Of a DNA stretch of 64,000 bases, positions 18,494-27,885 are shown piece by piece. A program made the position numbers and the translations under genes. The DNA comes from Chitiniphilus eburneus. Its GTDB lineage: Bacteria; Pseudomonadota; Gammaproteobacteria; Burkholderiales; Chitinibacteraceae. The number at the start of each line of letters is the position of its first letter. Position 1 is the stretch's first letter. The stretch spans positions 1-64,000 of the forward strand of contig NZ_SUMF01000018.1 in assembly GCF_005048205.1 (NCBI RefSeq), given 5' to 3'. The notes below the pieces were generated by a model. That model was not told the origin of the DNA. It worked only from the letters and a program-made list of their open reading frames with translations, and searched no databases.

Positions 18494-19075
18494 TCAAACG
18501 GCGTTGTAGTAGTCGCGCGCCCAGCGGAATTTCTGGCTCCGCGCCGGCGACACGGTGCGGCTGCGCTCCAGGTACCAGCCGAGCAAATCCTCGGCCACCA
18601 CCCGGATGTCAGCTTGGCGACCAGCCTGGCGCACCATGCGGACCAATTGCCGGTAGAAGTCGTCGTCGTGACGGGCCTTCTGCATCCGCCGGAACCGCAG
18701 CTCGCTGAATGGCGGGCGGTCGGGGTTGGCGCGGAAACCCAGTTGCAACGGCAGGCTTTGTTCGCTGGGAACGTGGGTGATCACTTGCGACAAGGCGCCT
18801 GCGATCATCGCCAGGGCGGGATAGGCATCCTGATCGAAACGGGGCGAGGTTTTCTCGGACTCCAGCGTCAACAGGCGGCGGGCGAGCAGATGCGTGGCGG
18901 AAGTGAGCAGCAGTTCGTCCACCGTGGCACCGTGGCGTAGCGCCGCCCGGTCGCCCCGGTTGAGCGATGCCAGCATTGCGGGCCGGGGCGGCGCATCGGT
19001 CGCAGCCGGCTGCAATGCCTGCCACCACAGGCGTATCCAGTCCTGCTGGTCCTCGTTCAGGTAGTACAGCTTCAC
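18494..19075 (-). CDS. cse2: Cascade small subunit Cse2 (CasB), GTG start
   Basis: A 193-residue helical protein of the Cse2 family; it includes the typical tail segment RFRRMQKARHDDDFYRQLVRMVRQ. Two copies sit in Cascade and stabilise the non-target strand. I chose the GTG at 19075 because a strong GGGAGG ribosome site lies just upstream and the product then begins KLYYLNEDQQ; the longer ATG-started frame (from 19177) would overlap cse1 by about 90 nt. It starts 10 nt after the cse1 stop. Confidence 0.9.
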   Translation of the reverse strand: MKLYYLNEDQQDWIRLWWQALQPAATDAPPRPAMLASLNRGDRAALRHGATVDELLLTSATHLLARRLLTLESEKTSPRFDQDAYPALAMIAGALSQVITHVPSEQSLPLQLGFRANPDRPPFSELRFRRMQKARHDDDFYRQLVRMVRQAGRQADIRVVAEDLLGWYLERSRTVSPARSQKFRWARDYYNAV

Positions 19076-19085
19076 ATGGCCTCCC

Positions 19086-20624
19086 TTATAGGTAGCTTTT
19101 GATAATGTCCCACAACACCTTCGCGGCCTTGCTGATCGCCAGCTCTTTTTCCAGCTTGGCGCGCGCTCGCGCGACACGTTCCATGTCCATTTCCTCGATG
19201 TCGCCGTTCAGCACCCAGTGGTCGAACAGTGCCAGTGCGGTATCGCGAACCTGATACAGCCAGTTTCGGTAGATGGATACGAGCGCCTGCTCGTCGCAGG
19301 CGTCCACTTGGCTCAGTTGCTGGAGTAATGCGTAGAAGGCCGTTTCCGAGCCCTGCCAGAAACTCAGCGATACCACCGGTTCATCCCCTTTGTCGCCAGG
19401 GCGCTTGAACCACGCAGCCTTGACCTGTGCGCGCAATGAATCGGCAGCGGCCTGCGCCACATCCAGCACCCGCTTGACTGCCGCGGCATAGGCGGCCTGC
19501 TGCCCCTCGGCGATGGCCGGCCTGGGCAGCACCGCGTCGTACCAGCAGCGGGCGCGCATGTTGTCCATGTCGTAACCGAAACACCACAGTTGCACCGTGG
19601 ACGTCAGGCGAACCTGGGCATTGAAGTGGGCCACCACCTGGGCGGCGGCCGGCTGGTTTTGATCATTGCCCAATGCCAGGCCCAGCCAATCCCGGTAGGC
19701 AATGCCGCCCTTCCGGCCCTTGACCGACAGCGGCGGCTTTTGCAGCTTGGGATCGTGATTGAACGGTGTGAGCGGATGCGGCCACGGGCCGGTGTAGTTG
19801 GTGCCGCCGTGGCGGGTGCGGTAATGGCGGATCAGCCGCACGCCGCGCGCGCCACATACCGCGCAATCGCCTTCGCTCGCGGTGGACGTATCCAGCCGGA
19901 TACGACGAGGCATGCTCCAGTACGCCTGTAAGGGATGGACATCGGTCACGGTGGTATCCAGGCCGGTCCCGTCGCTGGCGCGGGTGGGGGCGAGCCAGGG
20001 CAGCACGTCGCCCAATGCGGTGACGGGCTGGAGCCCAAGCGCCTCGCGCGGCAGTACGTTGAGCCACAGCTTCTGCCACAGCGTGGCAGGCTCCACCGGG
20101 CGCAACAGCGTGGTCAGCGGCCCGCCGCCCCGCAACGAGGTGCGGATGCCACGACCCCCGGGTGGCGCATTGATCTGGAGCGTGAACAGCGCCTGGGCGC
20201 AACAGCCGGCACACAGGCCGTATTCGGCGGCGGGCTTGTTGAAATAGCGATTGCTGTCGGACCCGGCGTCGATCAGCAGATCGAGCACTGGCAACTGGTT
20301 GGCCTCGGCCGGCAGTTGCAGATCCTGCATGAAGGCGGGGCCGTCGTTTTCCAGGTGGAAGGCATGCTCGTAGGGCTGGAAAGCGGCGCGCAATATCGCG
20401 GCATCGGGTGGGTTGTCCCACAGCGCCAACCAGTCGTCGAGGGTGTCGGGGGCAAAGGTGGTTTGCAGCAGGCCGATCAGGAACTGGTACAGGGCGCCGT
20501 GGAAGTCGGGACGGGAAGCCAACAGCTCAATGGTAAGCGAGTCACCAATGTCAGTCGGAGCGATACAACGTTCCCCGCCACCGGTATTCATCGCCCTCAG
20601 CCATGATGCAGTGAGCAGATTCAT
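19086..20624 (-). CDS. cse1: Cascade large subunit Cse1 (CasA)
   Basis: A 512-residue Cse1/Cas8e protein, which recognises the PAM and recruits Cas3. The N-terminus is MNLLTASWLRA, matching the family's usual 'll..pWlpv' opening. A pair of CxxC motifs (CAGCC around residue 135 and CAVCG around residue 247) likely forms the zinc-binding site seen in some homologues; RTSLRGGGPLTTLL is a conserved Cse1 block. The ATG at 20624 is chosen over an in-frame ATG 52 codons upstream, which would run through the leader. There is a 116-nt gap between the cas3 stop and this start, enough for a separate promoter. Confidence 0.94.
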   Translation of the reverse strand: MNLLTASWLRAMNTGGGERCIAPTDIGDSLTIELLASRPDFHGALYQFLIGLLQTTFAPDTLDDWLALWDNPPDAAILRAAFQPYEHAFHLENDGPAFMQDLQLPAEANQLPVLDLLIDAGSDSNRYFNKPAAEYGLCAGCCAQALFTLQINAPPGGRGIRTSLRGGGPLTTLLRPVEPATLWQKLWLNVLPREALGLQPVTALGDVLPWLAPTRASDGTGLDTTVTDVHPLQAYWSMPRRIRLDTSTASEGDCAVCGARGVRLIRHYRTRHGGTNYTGPWPHPLTPFNHDPKLQKPPLSVKGRKGGIAYRDWLGLALGNDQNQPAAAQVVAHFNAQVRLTSTVQLWCFGYDMDNMRARCWYDAVLPRPAIAEGQQAAYAAAVKRVLDVAQAAADSLRAQVKAAWFKRPGDKGDEPVVSLSFWQGSETAFYALLQQLSQVDACDEQALVSIYRNWLYQVRDTALALFDHWVLNGDIEEMDMERVARARAKLEKELAISKAAKVLWDIIKSYL

Positions 20625-20740
20625 GTTCTGCCCCCCCGGCTGCGTCTGGAAATCCGTTCTGGTTGAATCAAGCAATTTCGCCCTCCTCGACACATCACCT
20701 TCAGAAATCGATTGGTGAAGCCGTATTCGATGTACCCGCC

Positions 20741-23515
20741 TCAACTGGCTATGGCCGGACCACCTGCAGCCTCCCAACACAACCCTTCCTCAGCCGAATA
20801 GCACACGACTCTCTCTCCCTTTTTGGCGAGGCAGCGGACGATCCATCTTTCCCCTTCCCATACCAGCGGCACGATCAGGGCCGGCTCCTTCAACAAGAGA
20901 TAGCGCTGGCGCAAAGCCTCGAGTTCTTCGGCGAAGCGCATCTGCCATTCGGCTGTCAGGCCGGTCAGATCGGATGCCCGGACCCGGACAGTCGAATGCG
21001 GCCAGGGAAAGTCGTCGTGGCTGGACCAGGGTTGCAGTTCGGAGCCAGTGGCCTTGGCCAGATACACCACCTGGGTTTCGTCGCCCAGGCGGGTCGCAAC
21101 ATGCACTTCATCGCGCCATAGCGAGTTGCCGTCCTGCCGATAACCACGATCCAGATCCAGACTGTTGAACCTGGCCAACCCGGATTCCGCGCGGTCCTCG
21201 CCCAATTGCTGCTGAGTCGCTTTTTGCAGTGCGGTCGGGATGGGCCTGGTATCCGCGCCATACACGGCCTCGACCAAGGTGCGCACCGCACCCGGCTCGT
21301 CGGGCGCCCCCGGACTGACGATGCAGCCAACGTCGAGCAACGCCTGTTGTGTCAGCCAGAGCTGGCCGACATTGGGATAGACGTATTGGCCTTTGGGAAA
21401 CATCGCGGCATACCAATCTGCCGCCGGGTTGTCGCAAGAGGCCGAGCACAGCAGGTACAGTACCGGCGATGCCCGGCGCTCAATACCGTCCTGCGCGATA
21501 TTTCCCCACTGATCGCGCGCATGTCTCTGCATCCTTCCTGCGCGCTGAATGATTAAATCAATGGGGCACAGGTCGGTTATCAGCACATCGAAGTCGACAT
21601 CCAGCGATTCTTGAATCACTTGGGATGCGAGCAATACCTGGCCTTGCCGCGATTCCGCCATGGAATCCTTGCCAAAGGTGTCGATCACAGTGCTTTCGAT
21701 TTCCAGCCGGTCGCCCATTGCATAGCGACTATGGAACTGCCTCAGTTGGTTGGCAGGGACATGTTCACTCAACAACTGGTAGGCACGACGCACGTCGTCG
21801 ACGGTATTACGGATCCAGCACACACAACGACCCGCCTTCGCCTGTTCCACGATCAGCGCCAATACCGATGCCTCATCATGAAGTGGCACGACTTCCACCC
21901 GGCGCTTTACCTGTGGGCGCGTGGCGCAAGGCGTAGAGCTGGTGCCCACATCGACATGGGTAATCAGCGGGTAACGGCCATCGGGCGGTACCGGCTCGCT
22001 CGGCAGCCCCAGCCCTTGGCGATAGGCTTGCACCAGGCTCTCCCGCAGCGTTGCGGGCAAGGTGGCCGATAACAGCACGGCGCTGCCGCCCTGGCGCGCG
22101 TGAGCGGTCAGCAGCCGGGCCAGCAACGTGGATACGTACGGGTCAAATCCATGAATTTCATCAAAAATCAAACACTTGCCGCTCATTCCCAGCAGACGCA
22201 GCGATTGATGACGCACTGGCAGAATCCCAAGCAGGGCCTGGTCGATTGTTCCCACGCCGACATCAGCCAGCAACGCCTTCTTGCGGTGGTCGGCCAGCCA
22301 GGCATTGCACTCGCTGGTGGCGCTCTGGTCGTTCGCGGCATAGTCCGAGGCCTGCGGTGACTCATCCGACCGCAAGATGCTTTGGCGAAATTCTGTCACC
22401 AGTTCGCGAGCACCGTGGGCCAGTACCAGCGAAGGATGCGCATCCGGCTGGTAAAGCCTGCGATAGGCAGCACCCACGCGGCGATACATCTGGTTGGCGG
22501 TGGCCATGCTGGGTAAGGCGAAATAGAGGCCATCGGCACGGCCTGCGGCCATCAGGCGTTGCGCCAGAATCAAGGCGGCTTCGGTCTTGCCGGCACCCGT
22601 CACGTCTTCCAGCAAAAACAGTTGCGGACCTTCGACCAAGGGAACCGTGGCGGCATACTGTTGGAGGGGCGTTGGCTGCAACAGATAGTCGAATAACGTG
22701 GTCGGATCACGCCAGGGAGCAACTGGCTGCTCAGCCAAACCAGCAACGGCGACTGCTCGTTCAGCGAATGGCTGTGCCACTTCGTGCCAATAATCGACCA
22801 GTGATTGCCGCTCTGAGCGGTAAGGAAAATGGCTCTGGTTGGAGCCCAACCAGTCGGCCAGCACCGCCAACCCGGCCAAACGCCAACTATGCCGTGCCAG
22901 TAGTGCTGACTGCCCCTTGGTCGGCAATGGTAAAGCACCGCCATCGAACACCAGAGAAGCCGCTTCACGGGCGAACAACTCCGCAGCAGCAATATCTTCG
23001 GCGGTGAAGTAGTCGTGTGCGCTCAAGCTCAGCGCCCCACCAGCCCCGACCTCCTCTGGCGGCATACCGTGGTGCCCCACACAGGCGCGAACCCAATCCA
23101 GCCAGAAACGCCCTCGATCACCCGGCGCGAACACATCCGTCAAGCGCTGGGCCAGCACATCACGCCATACCAGCCAGCCCAGCGTGTCATGGCGCTTGCA
23201 ATAACGCTTGGATAGCACCCGTTCAACCAGAATGCCGGGTGCCAGATCCGGCGCCAGCCCCTGAAAGGCCCGGGCAAATTTGCCCAGGTCGTGCAGCATG
23301 AGGAAGAAGACAGCCAGACGATGGACCATCTCCAACGACCACCCCAGTTCCCGGGCCAGACCAGTCAACGCAAAACGAGGGCATTGCAGCAGTCGTTTGC
23401 CACATGCAGCGACATCCAGCGCGTGATAGACCAGCAGATGGAAGCGCTCATCAGCCTCGGATTCAGGCCGTGCCTTGCCCCAATAGGCAAAGTAAGGTTG
23501 TTGATGAGCAGGCAT
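20741..23515 (-). CDS. cas3: CRISPR-associated helicase-nuclease Cas3
   Basis: A 924-residue HD nuclease-helicase. The HD part (residues 1-280) contains VYHALDVAACG and MLHDLGKFARAF, with the histidine-aspartate pair intact. The SF2 helicase part has Walker A EDVTGAGKTEAAL near residue 305, the DEIH box in LIFDEIHGFD, motif III SATLPATLRES, and QVIQESLDVDFD near residue 640. The C-terminal domain is complete, so interference activity is plausible. It is the first gene of the - strand cas run, with a promoter candidate about 105 nt upstream. Confidence 0.95.
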   Translation of the reverse strand: MPAHQQPYFAYWGKARPESEADERFHLLVYHALDVAACGKRLLQCPRFALTGLARELGWSLEMVHRLAVFFLMLHDLGKFARAFQGLAPDLAPGILVERVLSKRYCKRHDTLGWLVWRDVLAQRLTDVFAPGDRGRFWLDWVRACVGHHGMPPEEVGAGGALSLSAHDYFTAEDIAAAELFAREAASLVFDGGALPLPTKGQSALLARHSWRLAGLAVLADWLGSNQSHFPYRSERQSLVDYWHEVAQPFAERAVAVAGLAEQPVAPWRDPTTLFDYLLQPTPLQQYAATVPLVEGPQLFLLEDVTGAGKTEAALILAQRLMAAGRADGLYFALPSMATANQMYRRVGAAYRRLYQPDAHPSLVLAHGARELVTEFRQSILRSDESPQASDYAANDQSATSECNAWLADHRKKALLADVGVGTIDQALLGILPVRHQSLRLLGMSGKCLIFDEIHGFDPYVSTLLARLLTAHARQGGSAVLLSATLPATLRESLVQAYRQGLGLPSEPVPPDGRYPLITHVDVGTSSTPCATRPQVKRRVEVVPLHDEASVLALIVEQAKAGRCVCWIRNTVDDVRRAYQLLSEHVPANQLRQFHSRYAMGDRLEIESTVIDTFGKDSMAESRQGQVLLASQVIQESLDVDFDVLITDLCPIDLIIQRAGRMQRHARDQWGNIAQDGIERRASPVLYLLCSASCDNPAADWYAAMFPKGQYVYPNVGQLWLTQQALLDVGCIVSPGAPDEPGAVRTLVEAVYGADTRPIPTALQKATQQQLGEDRAESGLARFNSLDLDRGYRQDGNSLWRDEVHVATRLGDETQVVYLAKATGSELQPWSSHDDFPWPHSTVRVRASDLTGLTAEWQMRFAEELEALRQRYLLLKEPALIVPLVWEGERWIVRCLAKKGERVVCYSAEEGLCWEAAGGPAIAS

Positions 23516-23619
23516 GGAAGCTCAGAAGTAGAGGGTGGTGTGCTGCCAGACGCAGCACCGCGGCAACGTCTCTATCAAAGCAGATGCACGGCGACTTGAT
23601 AACCTGTCTTGTATTTTTT

Positions 23620-23648
23620 ATGACACAAATCAAATAGTTTGAAGTCAA
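23620..23648 (-). promoter_or_regulatory. Candidate sigma-70 promoter for cas3
   Basis: On the - strand TTGACT (23643-23648) and TGTCAT (23620-23625) are separated by 17 nt, in an AT-rich stretch between tRNA-fMet and cas3. The -35 matches 5 of 6 and the -10 matches 4 of 6 consensus bases. Confidence 0.5.
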
Positions 23649-23700
23649 TAAAAAGAAAGCAATCAGAGGGATAAGCCGAAGCAATCAGAAGAAGAAATGC

Positions 23701-23722
23701 AAAAAGGCCGCCAACGGCGGCC
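23701..23722 (-). terminator. Intrinsic terminator downstream of tRNA-fMet
   Basis: Read on the - strand: stem GGCCGCC, loop GTT, stem GGCGGCC, then five T. A compact, strong intrinsic terminator, the second of two after the tRNA gene. Confidence 0.85.
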
Positions 23723-23732
23723 CAAAGCAAAA

Positions 23733-23761
23733 CCCCCGATCGGCTTTCGCCGGATCGGGGG
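23733..23761 (-). terminator. Intrinsic terminator of tRNA-fMet
   Basis: On the - strand, a long stem CCCCCGATC-CGGC / GCCG-ATCGGGGG closes a GAAA tetraloop with one bulged base and is followed by TTTT. It begins about 10 nt after the tRNA 3' end. Confidence 0.85.
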
Positions 23762-23770
23762 CTTGGTATT

Positions 23771-23846
23771 TGGTTGCGGGAACAGGACTCGAACCTGTGA
23801 CCTTCGGGTTATGAGCCCGACGAGCTGCCAACTGCTCCATCCCGCG
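23771..23846 (-). tRNA. tRNA-fMet (initiator), anticodon CAT
   Basis: A 76-nt cloverleaf on the - strand with encoded CCA. The acceptor stem begins CGCGGGA and ends TCCCGCA, leaving the C1-A72 mismatch that marks initiator tRNA; the anticodon stem TCGGG/CCCGA with its three G-C pairs next to CTCATAA is also initiator-specific. The T arm is ACAGG-TTCGAGT-CCTGT. Confidence 0.95.
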
Positions 23847-23978
23847 ACAGAGAAGAAGGATATTAACGCCCTTTCCTGGTGCGGTCAAGACTTATCTCGA
23901 TTTACCTGACAGCGATGGCGCCAACCCGGCCGGGCGAAGCATCGCGCGGCCGGGTTGCTTACGTGTATCCGCCTGGGT

Positions 23979-24746
23979 TCAGGCCACCAGTTCCTTGTAG
24001 GCGATCCAGGTGGCATGGCCCAACACGGGGAAGATCACGATCAAGCCCAGCAAGCCGGTGGCGAAACCAACAGCGGTGAGGGCAACGATCAGTGCGGCCC
24101 ACAGCAGCATCGGCGCGATGTTTTCCGCCACGGCACGCAGGCTGGTCATCATGGCGGTAACGGCATCCACTTCGCGGTCGGCCAGCATTGGGATCGAGAC
24201 GGCGGTCACCGCGAAGACCACCAGCGCCACTACCGCGCCGGTCAGCACCCAGGTGATCGAGAAGCCGATGTATTCGCCGGTCAACGAGCGCAGGAAGTCG
24301 TGCAATGTGCCGACCTCGCCGCCGTAGAACAGCGCAAACATGATGGCCGATACGCGTTCCCAGCCGATGGCCACCATGCCGAGGATCACGCCGAAGAAGG
24401 CGATCTGGCTGAGGTTCTTGACGTAGTCGCGCACCGACTGCGTGAACGATGCGGGTTTGCCTTGTTCGCGCTGGCTGGTCAGTTCATAGATGCCCGCCGC
24501 CACGATGGGCGACAGCAGCAGGAAGCCGGTGATACAGGTGGTAAAGAACAGCGGGTAGTTGTAGGCCAGGATCAACGAGATCCAGCCCGCGATTGCCACC
24601 ACCAGTCCCCACGCCAGACTTGGTCCGGGATGGGCCTTCAGGTCGTGCCACCCCATGCGCAACCATGCGAACGGTCGCGTGAATGCAACTTTGCGCGTCT
24701 GCGGCAAGGTGAAATGGTGATCCAGTTTATCCATGTGCAAATCCAT
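23979..24746 (-). CDS. DUF2189 family inner-membrane protein
   Basis: A 255-residue integral membrane protein with about six hydrophobic segments (around residues 45-65, 70-90, 130-150, 170-195, 215-250). The N-terminal region reads VAFTRPFAWLRMGWHDLKAHPGPSLAWGL divided by a conserved W-HDL-P-S pattern typical of DUF2189 proteins; the segments LLSPIVAAGIYELT and RDYVKN also fit. Function is unknown for the family; it often lies near cytochrome oxidase genes. The start at 24746 is preferred over one 27 nt upstream because GGGGAG lies at proper distance. It is divergent from coxB. Confidence 0.82.
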   Translation of the reverse strand: MDLHMDKLDHHFTLPQTRKVAFTRPFAWLRMGWHDLKAHPGPSLAWGLVVAIAGWISLILAYNYPLFFTTCITGFLLLSPIVAAGIYELTSQREQGKPASFTQSVRDYVKNLSQIAFFGVILGMVAIGWERVSAIMFALFYGGEVGTLHDFLRSLTGEYIGFSITWVLTGAVVALVVFAVTAVSIPMLADREVDAVTAMMTSLRAVAENIAPMLLWAALIVALTAVGFATGLLGLIVIFPVLGHATWIAYKELVA

Positions 24747-24969
24747 GCTTGTTCTCCCCTTATGCGTAGGCATAACAGCCCACTTGTAGTGTTCGGTTTA
24801 GTCAAACATGCTCCAAAAATGTGCAAAAAACCGACAGACGGACGTACATTTATCCCATTGTTCTTGCTTGAAGCCCAATTTTTCCTAAAGATGGTGTGCA
24901 TAAAAAAAACATAAGAACAGCCGTGCGCTGCAATGGCACACGGCATACCTAGACCAGTGGAGGTTCAGA

Positions 24970-26082
24970 ATGCGGTTTTCGCGCGTGTGCGCACTCGCAG
25001 CGTTATTGCCTGCCTGTAGTTTCGCAAACATCAATGGAAGGTATAACTTCCAGACTCCCCAAACCCTGATCGCGCACGACATCAACAACCTGCACGCCTG
25101 GATCATGGGCGTCATCGCGGTGATCTTCGTCGCGGTGTTCGGGGTGATGTTCTATTCGATCTTCAAACACCGAAAATCGTCCGGCCATTCGGCGCGCCAT
25201 TTTCACGAAAACACCACTGTGGAAGTCCTGTGGACGCTGATCCCCGCGCTGATCCTGGTGGTGATGGCCTGGCCGGCCGCCAAGGTGGTACTGGCGCAGA
25301 AAGATACGCGCGACGCCGAGGTGACCATCAAGGCCACCGGCTACCAGTGGTTCTGGGGTTACGACTATCTGGATTATGGCTTCGGCTACAAGAGCAAGCT
25401 GGCCACGCCGCGTGAACAGATCGAGAACTACAAGGATCAGGGGCAGGCCAAGGGCGAGCACTATCTATTGGAAGTGACCGAGCCGCTGGTAGTGCCGGTG
25501 GGCACCAAGGTCCGCATCCTCACTACCTCCAACGACGTGATCCACTCCTGGGGCATGCCGGCATTCGGTGTGAAGCAGGATGCGATTCCCGGCTTTATCC
25601 GCGATACCTGGTTCAAGGCCGATCGCGTCGGCACTTTCCGTGGTCAATGCGTGGAGCTGTGCGGCCGTGATCACGGCTTCATGCCCATCGTGATCAATGT
25701 GGTGGCGAAGAACGACTTCAAGACCTGGGTGGACAAGAAGCAGAAAGAGGCCAAGGCCGCTGCCGACGATCCCAACAAGGTGTGGAAGCTGGACGAACTG
25801 ATCGCGCGCGGCAAGACCGTGTACGACGCCAACTGCGCGGCCTGCCACAAGGCGGATGGCGCGGGCGGTGGCCCGTTCCCGGCGCTGGCCGGTTCCAAGA
25901 TCGCCAATGGCCCCATCGCCGGCCACCTCGGCATCGTGCTGCACGGCAAGGGCGCGATGCCCGCCTGGCAGGGTCTGTCCGATACCGAGATCGCTGCGGT
26001 GATCACCTATGAACGTCACTCCTTCGGCAACAAGATGACCGACATGTTGCAACCGAAGGATGTGAAGGCCGCACGGAAGTAA
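24970..26082 (+). CDS. coxB: Cytochrome c oxidase subunit II with fused cytochrome c domain
   Basis: A 370-residue caa3-type subunit II. It has an N-terminal signal/lipoprotein-like segment, two membrane helices (around residues 40-65 and 85-105), then the CuA domain with the binuclear copper site in GQCVELCGRDHGFM and SWGMPAFGVKQD. A C-terminal cytochrome c domain carries CAACHK (CxxCH) near residue 297 and a methionine in KGAMPAWQG. The electron path therefore runs from the fused haem c to CuA to subunit I. A GGAGG ribosome site precedes the ATG. It is the first gene of the oxidase operon, followed by subunit I after 11 nt. Confidence 0.96.
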   Translation: MRFSRVCALAALLPACSFANINGRYNFQTPQTLIAHDINNLHAWIMGVIAVIFVAVFGVMFYSIFKHRKSSGHSARHFHENTTVEVLWTLIPALILVVMAWPAAKVVLAQKDTRDAEVTIKATGYQWFWGYDYLDYGFGYKSKLATPREQIENYKDQGQAKGEHYLLEVTEPLVVPVGTKVRILTTSNDVIHSWGMPAFGVKQDAIPGFIRDTWFKADRVGTFRGQCVELCGRDHGFMPIVINVVAKNDFKTWVDKKQKEAKAAADDPNKVWKLDELIARGKTVYDANCAACHKADGAGGGPFPALAGSKIANGPIAGHLGIVLHGKGAMPAWQGLSDTEIAAVITYERHSFGNKMTDMLQPKDVKAARK

Positions 26083-26093
26083 GGACCACGATC

Positions 26094-27764
26094 ATGAGCA
26101 CGACTGCCAATCCGACCATCGACCTCGGCCCCGGCGCGCACGGCGGCGCCGACCACCACGACCACGCGCATGACCACGACCACGGCCATCACACGCTGAC
26201 CGGCTGGCGCCGCTGGGTCTATGCCACCAACCACAAGGACATCGGCACGCTGTACCTGTGGTTTTCGTTCAGCATGTTCATCACCGGCGGCCTGATGGCG
26301 CTGGGTATCCGCGCCGAGCTGTTCACCCCCGGCCTGCAGTTCTGGCAGCCGGAGTTCTTCAACCAGCTCACCACGCTGCATGGCGTGATCATGGTGTTCG
26401 GCGCGATCATGCCGGCCTTCACCGGGCTGGCGAACTGGATGCTGCCGCTGATGCTGGGTGCGCCCGACATGGCGTTCGCACGGATGAACAACTGGAGCTT
26501 CTGGCTGCTACCGCCGGCGGCGGCGCTGCTGATCATCTCGCTGTTCGTGCCTGGCGGCGCGGCGGCCGGCGGCTGGACGCTGTATCCGCCGCTGTCGCTG
26601 CAGTTCGGCATGGGGATGGACCTGGCGATCTTTGCGATCCACCTGCTCGGCATCTCGTCGATCATGGGCTCGATCAACATCATCACCACCATCCTCAACA
26701 TGCGTGCGCCGGGCATGACGCTGATGAAGATGCCGATGTTCGCCTGGACCGCGCTGATCACCAACTACCTGCTGGTGGCAGTGGCACCGGTGCTGGCGGG
26801 CGCAGTGACGATGCTGCTGACCGACCGCCACTTCGGCACCCACTTCTTCAAGGCAGTGGGCGGTGGCGACCCGGTGTTGTTCCAGCACATCTTCTGGTTC
26901 TTCGGTCACCCCGAGGTGTACATCATGGCGCTGCCGGCGTTCGGCGTGGTCAGCCAGATCATCCCCACCTTTGCGCGCAAGCCGCTGTTCGGCTACCACT
27001 CGATGGTATACGCCACCGCCTCGATCGCCATCCTGTCGTTCATGGTGTGGGCACACCATATGTTCTCGGTGGGCATGCCCGCCACCGCACAGCTGTTCTT
27101 CATGTTCATGACCATGCTGATCGCGGTGCCGACCGGCGTGAAGGTGTTCAACTGGATCGCCACCATGTGGCAGGGCTCGATGAGCTTCGAAACGCCGATG
27201 TTGTTCGCGGTGGGCTTTGTCTGCCTGTTCACCGTCGGCGGCTTCTCCGGGCTGGTGCTGTCGATTGCGCCGGTGGATACCCAGATGCACGACACCTACT
27301 ACGTAGTGGCGCACTTCCATTACGTGCTGGTGGCGGGCGCACTGTTCAGCCTGTTCGGCGCCGTGTACTACTGGCTGCCCAAGTGGACCGGCAACATGTA
27401 CAGCGAGCGTGCCGGCAAGTTCCACTTCTGGTGGTCGATGGTGTGGTTCAACGTCACCTTCTTCCCGATGCACTTCCTGGGCCTGGCCGGCATGCCGCGT
27501 CGCATTCCGGATTACCCCTTGCAGTTCACCGACTTCAACGCCATCGCCACCGTGGGCGCGTTCTGCTTCGGTCTGGGCCAGTTGTTCTTCCTCTACAACG
27601 TGATCCACACCATCCGTGGCGGTGTGGGCAAGGCGCCCGCCAACCCGTGGGATTCGCCGACACTGGAATGGGAAGTGCCGTCGCCGGCACCGCACCATAC
27701 CTGGGAGACCCCGCCGGACGAGGCGCTGGTGAAGAAGGGCCTGGTTGCGCAGGCGCTGGAGTAA
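26094..27764 (+). CDS. ctaD: Cytochrome c oxidase subunit I
   Basis: A 556-residue haem-copper oxidase catalytic subunit with twelve membrane helices. Visible ligands: the low-spin haem a His in TLHGVIMVFG, the CuB His cross-linked to Tyr in WFFGHPEVYIMALPA, the CuB His pair in WAHHMFSVG, and the haem ligands in HDTYYVVAHFHYVLV. The EVYI motif gives the A1-type K-channel glutamate/tyrosine arrangement. The first 33 residues contain an unusual His/Asp-rich stretch (HHDHAHDHDHGHH) before the family N-terminus RRWVYATNHKDIGTLYL. The length agrees with betaproteobacterial aa3/caa3 oxidases. Confidence 0.97.
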   Translation: MSTTANPTIDLGPGAHGGADHHDHAHDHDHGHHTLTGWRRWVYATNHKDIGTLYLWFSFSMFITGGLMALGIRAELFTPGLQFWQPEFFNQLTTLHGVIMVFGAIMPAFTGLANWMLPLMLGAPDMAFARMNNWSFWLLPPAAALLIISLFVPGGAAAGGWTLYPPLSLQFGMGMDLAIFAIHLLGISSIMGSINIITTILNMRAPGMTLMKMPMFAWTALITNYLLVAVAPVLAGAVTMLLTDRHFGTHFFKAVGGGDPVLFQHIFWFFGHPEVYIMALPAFGVVSQIIPTFARKPLFGYHSMVYATASIAILSFMVWAHHMFSVGMPATAQLFFMFMTMLIAVPTGVKVFNWIATMWQGSMSFETPMLFAVGFVCLFTVGGFSGLVLSIAPVDTQMHDTYYVVAHFHYVLVAGALFSLFGAVYYWLPKWTGNMYSERAGKFHFWWSMVWFNVTFFPMHFLGLAGMPRRIPDYPLQFTDFNAIATVGAFCFGLGQLFFLYNVIHTIRGGVGKAPANPWDSPTLEWEVPSPAPHHTWETPPDEALVKKGLVAQALE

Positions 27765-27771
27765 TACGGCA

Positions 27772-27885
27772 ATGACCGAACAGCAACCTCGTCGCAGCAA
27801 CCTGCGGACCGCGCTGGTGATCGGCAGCATCGCGCTGGCGTTCTTCCTCGGCATCATCGTCAAGCAATACCTGCTCAGCCAATGA
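27772..27885 (+). CDS. Cytochrome oxidase small assembly protein
   Basis: A 37-residue single-span membrane protein (MTEQQPRRSNLRTALVIG start, hydrophobic core from about residue 13 to 28, then KQYLLSQ). It sits exactly where betaproteobacterial cox operons carry a tiny 'cytochrome oxidase small assembly protein', between ctaD and ctaG, and its TGA overlaps the ctaG start (ATGA). Position, size and topology support the call; the biochemical role is not established. Confidence 0.78.
   Translation: MTEQQPRRSNLRTALVIGSIALAFFLGIIVKQYLLSQ

Noticed and set aside
23685-23888. Small open frame overlapping the tRNA-fMet gene
   Set aside because: Covers the tRNA and both terminators; it is an artefact.
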